NCBI GenBank assembly: GCA_022822065.1
Contig: JAJECI010000011.1
Coordinates: forward strand, 1 to 64,000
Direction: 5' to 3'
DNA length: 64,000 nucleotides
DNA from: Candidatus Dadabacteria bacterium
Lineage (GTDB): Bacteria; Desulfobacterota_D; UBA1144; Nemesobacterales; Nemesobacteraceae
A program made the translations under genes and the position numbers. A model generated the notes under the pieces. That model did no database searches. It was given only the letters and a program-made list of their open reading frames with translations, and was not told the DNA's origin. Every line of letters begins with the position of its first letter. The stretch's first letter is position 1. Positions 61,093 through 64,000 of the stretch are shown here, in pieces.

Positions 61093-61120
61093 TTGACAGC
61101 ACATCGGTTTTTGCTAGAAT
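61093..61120 (+). promoter_or_regulatory. Promoter of the mntR-transporter operon
   Basis: TTGACA (-35, 61093-61098), a 16-nt spacer and TAGAAT (-10, 61115-61120), with a TG just upstream of the -10 element. The likely start point is near 61127, immediately before the operator palindrome. Confidence 0.7.
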
Positions 61121-61130
61121 TAAAAAGAAA

Positions 61131-61146
61131 TTTAGACAAGACTAAA
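61131..61146. promoter_or_regulatory. Candidate MntR/DtxR operator palindrome
   Basis: TTTAGACAAGACTAAA: arms TTTAG and CTAAA are perfect, with symmetric C and G inside (TTTAGnCnnGnCTAAA). Located at about +5 to +20 of the mntR promoter and about 50 nt before the regulator start. The size and symmetry suit a DtxR/MntR-family dimer, suggesting autoregulation. Confidence 0.55.
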
Positions 61147-61196
61147 ATAATTTTTTGCCTGTCTGAATCTTAAGCGGTTTTTTAGGAAATGAAAAT

Positions 61197-61865
61197 ATGG
61201 AAAAGATGCTTTCGCAATCGATAGAGGATTACCTCAAGGCCATTTACGAGGTTGAGAGTTCCGAAGAAAAGGTTTCAACAAGCGCGCTTTCGGAAAAACT
61301 GGGCGTGTCTCCGGCTTCGGTGACGAGCATGGTGAAAAAGCTCTCCGAGAGAAAGCTTATAACCCACAAGCGCTATCAGGGAGTGAAGCTTACCCCGGCG
61401 GGCAGGAAAATAGCCCTTGAGATAATCAGGCACCACCGCCTTGTCGAGCTTTACCTCAAGGAGGCGCTAGGCGTTCCCTGGGACCAGGTCCATCAGGAAG
61501 CCGAGAAATGGGAGCATGTGCTCTCGGAAGATCTTGAGGACAGGATCGACAAGTTCCTCGGTTATCCGGTCACCGACCCGCACGGTTCTCCGATTCCGCG
61601 TCGCGACGGCACCATGATCGTAAGGCAGTGCGATGCCCTTGTGGACGTGGAGCCGGACACCTTGGTGAAAGTGGTTGAGGTGAGTGATCACGACCCGGAA
61701 CTGCTTCGTTATCTGGGCGGGATAGGTCTTTACCCGGAAACCGAGATGACGGTTGTTTCGAAGCAGCCGTTTAAGGGCCCCATAATCGTTGAGCTGACCG
61801 GGAAGGAATATCCCATAGGGCGAAACGCGGCCAAGTACATACTGGTTGAGAAAGCGAACAACTGA
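61197..61865 (+). CDS. mntR: DtxR/MntR-family metal-dependent repressor
   Basis: A 222-residue regulator. An N-terminal winged helix (about residues 5-70) has SIEDYLKAIYE, the recognition helix region VSPASVTSMVKKL and the wing. The metal-binding and dimerisation domain has RHHRLVELYL and a family-type E-x-E/H set (WEHVLSEDLEDRID). A C-terminal SH3-like FeoA domain (about 145-220) is present, as in DtxR/IdeR-type rather than short MntR proteins. Downstream Mn/Zn transporter genes suggest manganese as the signal, but iron is possible. A weak AGGAAA precedes the ATG; the leader carries the operator. Confidence 0.92.
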   Translation: MEKMLSQSIEDYLKAIYEVESSEEKVSTSALSEKLGVSPASVTSMVKKLSERKLITHKRYQGVKLTPAGRKIALEIIRHHRLVELYLKEALGVPWDQVHQEAEKWEHVLSEDLEDRIDKFLGYPVTDPHGSPIPRRDGTMIVRQCDALVDVEPDTLVKVVEVSDHDPELLRYLGGIGLYPETEMTVVSKQPFKGPIIVELTGKEYPIGRNAAKYILVEKANN

Positions 61866-61876
61866 GAGGAAAAGAG

Positions 61877-62860
61877 ATGAGAGTCATAACGGGTATGCGG
61901 TTTTTGCTGCTGTCTGCGCTGCTGGTCTTCTGCGCGGCCTGCGCCGAGAGCAGCGGAAGCGTAAAGAGAGAAGGCACGATAAAGGTGGTTACGACCACGG
62001 GGATGGTCGGAGATCTGGTCAGGAACATTGCCGGGGAGGCGGTGGAAGTCACTTCCCTTATGGGGACGGGCGTTGACCCGCACCTCTACAAGGCAAGCGC
62101 CGGGGACGTGGAGAAACTTGCCCGAGCCGACATGATTTTCTACAACGGCCTTCACCTTGAGGGAAAGATTACGGACGTTCTAGGGCAGATGAGAAAAAGC
62201 GGAATATTCACCGTGGGCGTCGCGGAGGGAATTGACAAGTCCCTGCTTGTTTCTCCTGAGGAGTATGAGGGATATTACGACCCCCATATCTGGTTTGACG
62301 TGGCTCTCTGGAAGAAGGCGGCCAAGGTAGTAATGGAAGCATTCTCTGCTTACGATCCTGAAAACGCCCCCGTCTACAGGAGCAATGCCGAATCCTACCT
62401 GAGGGAACTTGACCTCCTGCAGACCTACATACAGAAGAGAATCTCCATGGTGCGGCCCGAAAGAAGGGTGCTTATAACGGCTCACGACGCGTTTAATTAC
62501 TTCGGAAAGGGCTACGGGTTTGAAGTGATGGGGCTTCAGGGGATAAGTACCGATTCCGAGGCAAGCGTCGCGGATATAAAGAACCTCTCAAAGGTAATCG
62601 CCGAGCGTAAAATCCCGGCCGTTTTCGTTGAAACCTCGATCTCTCCAAGATACATGCGCGCCCTTAGGGCCTCTGTAAAGGCAAGGGGTTTTGATGTCCG
62701 GATAGGCGGCAGCCTCTACTCCGATTCAATGGGCAGTCCGGGAACGGAAGAAGGCACCTACATAGGGATGTTCAAAAGCAACGTGGATACCATGGTTGAG
62801 TCACTCAGCCGCGGTATCGAAATTGCCGATTCCAAAGCCAAGGCCGCCGGAGATGGGTGA
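61877..62860 (+). CDS. Mn/Zn ABC transporter substrate-binding lipoprotein
   Basis: A 327-residue cluster 9 (TroA/MntA/PsaA-like) metal-binding lipoprotein. The lipobox is VFCAAC (Cys near residue 22). The metal ligands should be the His in VDPHLYKAS, the His in DPHIWFDV, the Glu in FVETSISP and the Asp in GSLYSDSMG. There is no long His-rich loop, which favours Mn (or Fe) over Zn. HDAFNYFGKGYGFE matches the family. It starts 11 nt after the regulator and overlaps the ATPase by 4 nt. Confidence 0.93.
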   Translation: MRVITGMRFLLLSALLVFCAACAESSGSVKREGTIKVVTTTGMVGDLVRNIAGEAVEVTSLMGTGVDPHLYKASAGDVEKLARADMIFYNGLHLEGKITDVLGQMRKSGIFTVGVAEGIDKSLLVSPEEYEGYYDPHIWFDVALWKKAAKVVMEAFSAYDPENAPVYRSNAESYLRELDLLQTYIQKRISMVRPERRVLITAHDAFNYFGKGYGFEVMGLQGISTDSEASVADIKNLSKVIAERKIPAVFVETSISPRYMRALRASVKARGFDVRIGGSLYSDSMGSPGTEEGTYIGMFKSNVDTMVESLSRGIEIADSKAKAAGDG

Positions 62861-63636
62861 TGAGCGGGAGAGGGGAAAATCCGGTCGCTCCGGCGATCCG
62901 CGTGACGGATCTGACCGTCGCTTACGGCGACAAGACCGTTCTTTGGGATATAGATCTTGAAATTCCAAGGGGTTCGATGGTTGCCGTTGTGGGGCCAAAC
63001 GGTGCCGGCAAGACAACGCTCATAAAATCCATACAGGGTCTTGTTCCCCGCGTTGCGGGAGTGGTCTCCGTCCACGGCAGACCTTACGAAAAGCAGAGAA
63101 AGGAAGTCAGTTACGTTCCCCAGAGAGGTTCTGTGGACTGGGATTTCCCCACATCCGTCGTGGATACGGTGAAAATGGGTACTTACGGGGACCTTGGATG
63201 GATAAGGCGTCCCGGAAAAAAGGAACATGAAAAGGCGCTCGGCGCGCTCGAGAAGGTCGATATGCTTGAATTCGCCCAGAGGCAGATAAGCCAGCTCTCG
63301 GGGGGACAGCAGCAGAGGGTGTTTCTCGCTAGAGCCCTCGTTCAGAGCGCGTCGGTTTACCTGCTGGATGAGCCCTTCCAGGGGGTTGACGCCACGACCG
63401 AAAAAGCGATAGTCACTATACTGAAGGAGCTTGTGGCCGGGGGTAAGACAGTGCTCGCGGTTCACCACGACCTTAACACCGTTTCGGAGTACTACGAGCG
63501 GATCGCTCTTCTGAACGTGGGACTTGTGGCGTCGGGAAGGGTAGATGAGGTTTTTAATTCCGAGAACCTCATGAAGGCTTACGGGGGCAAGACCTCCTTT
63601 TTCCCCGAGAGAAAAGCGGCCAGAAGGGCAGTGTGA
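62857..63636 (+). CDS. Mn/Zn ABC transporter ATP-binding protein
   Basis: A 259-residue ATPase of the metal importer. Walker A is GPNGAGKTT, the Q-loop follows as YVPQRGSVDWDFP, the ABC signature is LSGGQQQRV and Walker B is VYLLDEPFQGVD, followed by a His switch (VHHDL). The sequence is closest in style to TroB/MntB/ZnuC ATPases. It overlaps the binding protein by 4 nt and the permease by 1 nt (TGATG), an arrangement for coupled translation. Confidence 0.94.
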   Translation: MMSGRGENPVAPAIRVTDLTVAYGDKTVLWDIDLEIPRGSMVAVVGPNGAGKTTLIKSIQGLVPRVAGVVSVHGRPYEKQRKEVSYVPQRGSVDWDFPTSVVDTVKMGTYGDLGWIRRPGKKEHEKALGALEKVDMLEFAQRQISQLSGGQQQRVFLARALVQSASVYLLDEPFQGVDATTEKAIVTILKELVAGGKTVLAVHHDLNTVSEYYERIALLNVGLVASGRVDEVFNSENLMKAYGGKTSFFPERKAARRAV

Positions 63637-64000
63637 TGCTTGAATTTGCGGTTGAGCTTTTCTCTGACTATACGGCCAGGACCATTTTGCTTGGAGCTGC
63701 TTCCCTCGGAGTCGTAAGCGGCGTGGTGGGCTCTTATGCGGTCCTCCGGAAGCAAAGCCTCGTGGGCGACGTCATGTCTCACGCGGCGCTTCCAGGAATA
63801 GTGCTTGCCTTCATGATAGTGGGAGTCAAGGAGCAGCTGCCGATCTTTATCGGGGCCGCGCTTTCCGCCGTCTTGGCGGTTTTCGTGATCAATCTCGTAA
63901 CGGAGAACTCAAGGATAAAGACTGACAGCGCTATGGGAATGGCGCTTTCGGTCTTTTTCGGGCTGGGTCTTGTTCTTTTAACCTACGTGCAGAGAATGCC
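63636..64000 (+). CDS. Mn/Zn ABC transporter permease (ABC-3 family), truncated by window
   Basis: The first 121 codons of the membrane subunit are present. The family signature SYAVLRKQSLVGDVMSHAALPGI (quoted as YAVLRKQSLVGDVMSHAALP) and alternating hydrophobic segments identify the ABC-3 permease. It starts at an ATG overlapping the ATPase stop by 1 nt and is the fourth gene of the mntR-headed operon. It continues beyond the window. Confidence 0.93.
   Translation, partial: MLEFAVELFSDYTARTILLGAASLGVVSGVVGSYAVLRKQSLVGDVMSHAALPGIVLAFMIVGVKEQLPIFIGAALSAVLAVFVINLVTENSRIKTDSAMGMALSVFFGLGLVLLTYVQRM

Overview
The window is a compact, Gram-negative-type bacterial chromosome segment of moderately high GC. 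Supporting signs are lipoproteins with lipoboxes, an RND efflux pump, TatA, SecDF-YajC, and a GyrB carrying the large insertion typical of Gram-negative bacteria. The one rRNA operon (16S, tRNA-Ile, tRNA-Ala, 23S) does not look like a common cultured genus. My guess, from gene content only, is an uncultured lineage in or near the delta-proteobacterial, Desulfobacterota or Dadabacteria area. A 16S database search would settle it.

Layout. 1-12 kb: cold-shock gene, a PolB-type exonuclease and trhO, then a minus-strand block (nnr, tsaE, lysC, cimA) with overlapping genes, a radical SAM enzyme, cysS and a COG3440-like HNH nuclease. 12.2-17.2 kb: rrn operon with boxA elements and long processing stems but no 5S gene. 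17-25 kb: rmuC, an enoyl-ACP reductase-like SDR, DoxX, a HyuB/dipeptidase fusion, sucD (apparently starting at ATA) and a GIY-YIG gene with a possible -1 frameshift. 24.5-36 kb: yicC, dapB, tgt, yajC-secD-secF, pheS, dcd, a STAS protein and gyrB. 36-44 kb (minus): nuoG-nuoH, tatA, an MFS transporter, hisS, an orphan substrate-binding lipoprotein, a GYD protein and trxA. 44-50 kb: RND adaptor and pump, fumC and a secreted protein. 50.4-53.3 kb: a visibly AT-richer insert with a DUF4145 protein and a SIR2/TIR-like/HEPN protein, a probable defence locus. 53.3-60 kb: addB-addA and a glycosyltransferase. 60-64 kb: tRNA-Arg, a glutamine cyclotransferase lipoprotein, and an mntR-like regulator driving an Mn/Zn ABC transporter whose permease runs off the window.

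The strongest leads are: (1) the SIR2/TIR-like/HEPN protein convergent with a zinc-ribbon DUF4145 protein; (2) the in-frame HyuB-dipeptidase fusion without a HyuA partner; (3) an ATA initiation codon for sucD; (4) an A AAA AAG slippery site in the GIY-YIG gene; (5) at least six genes with a -10 hexamer 6-10 nt before the start codon and no Shine-Dalgarno sequence, suggesting leaderless transcripts; and (6) a clear mntR promoter with a palindromic operator. No stretch above 300 bases lacks a gene or RNA. The longest gaps (about 230-276 bases) are covered by the regulatory entries or in the neighbouring gene entries. No CRISPR array, insertion sequence, prophage, attachment site or replication origin was seen.
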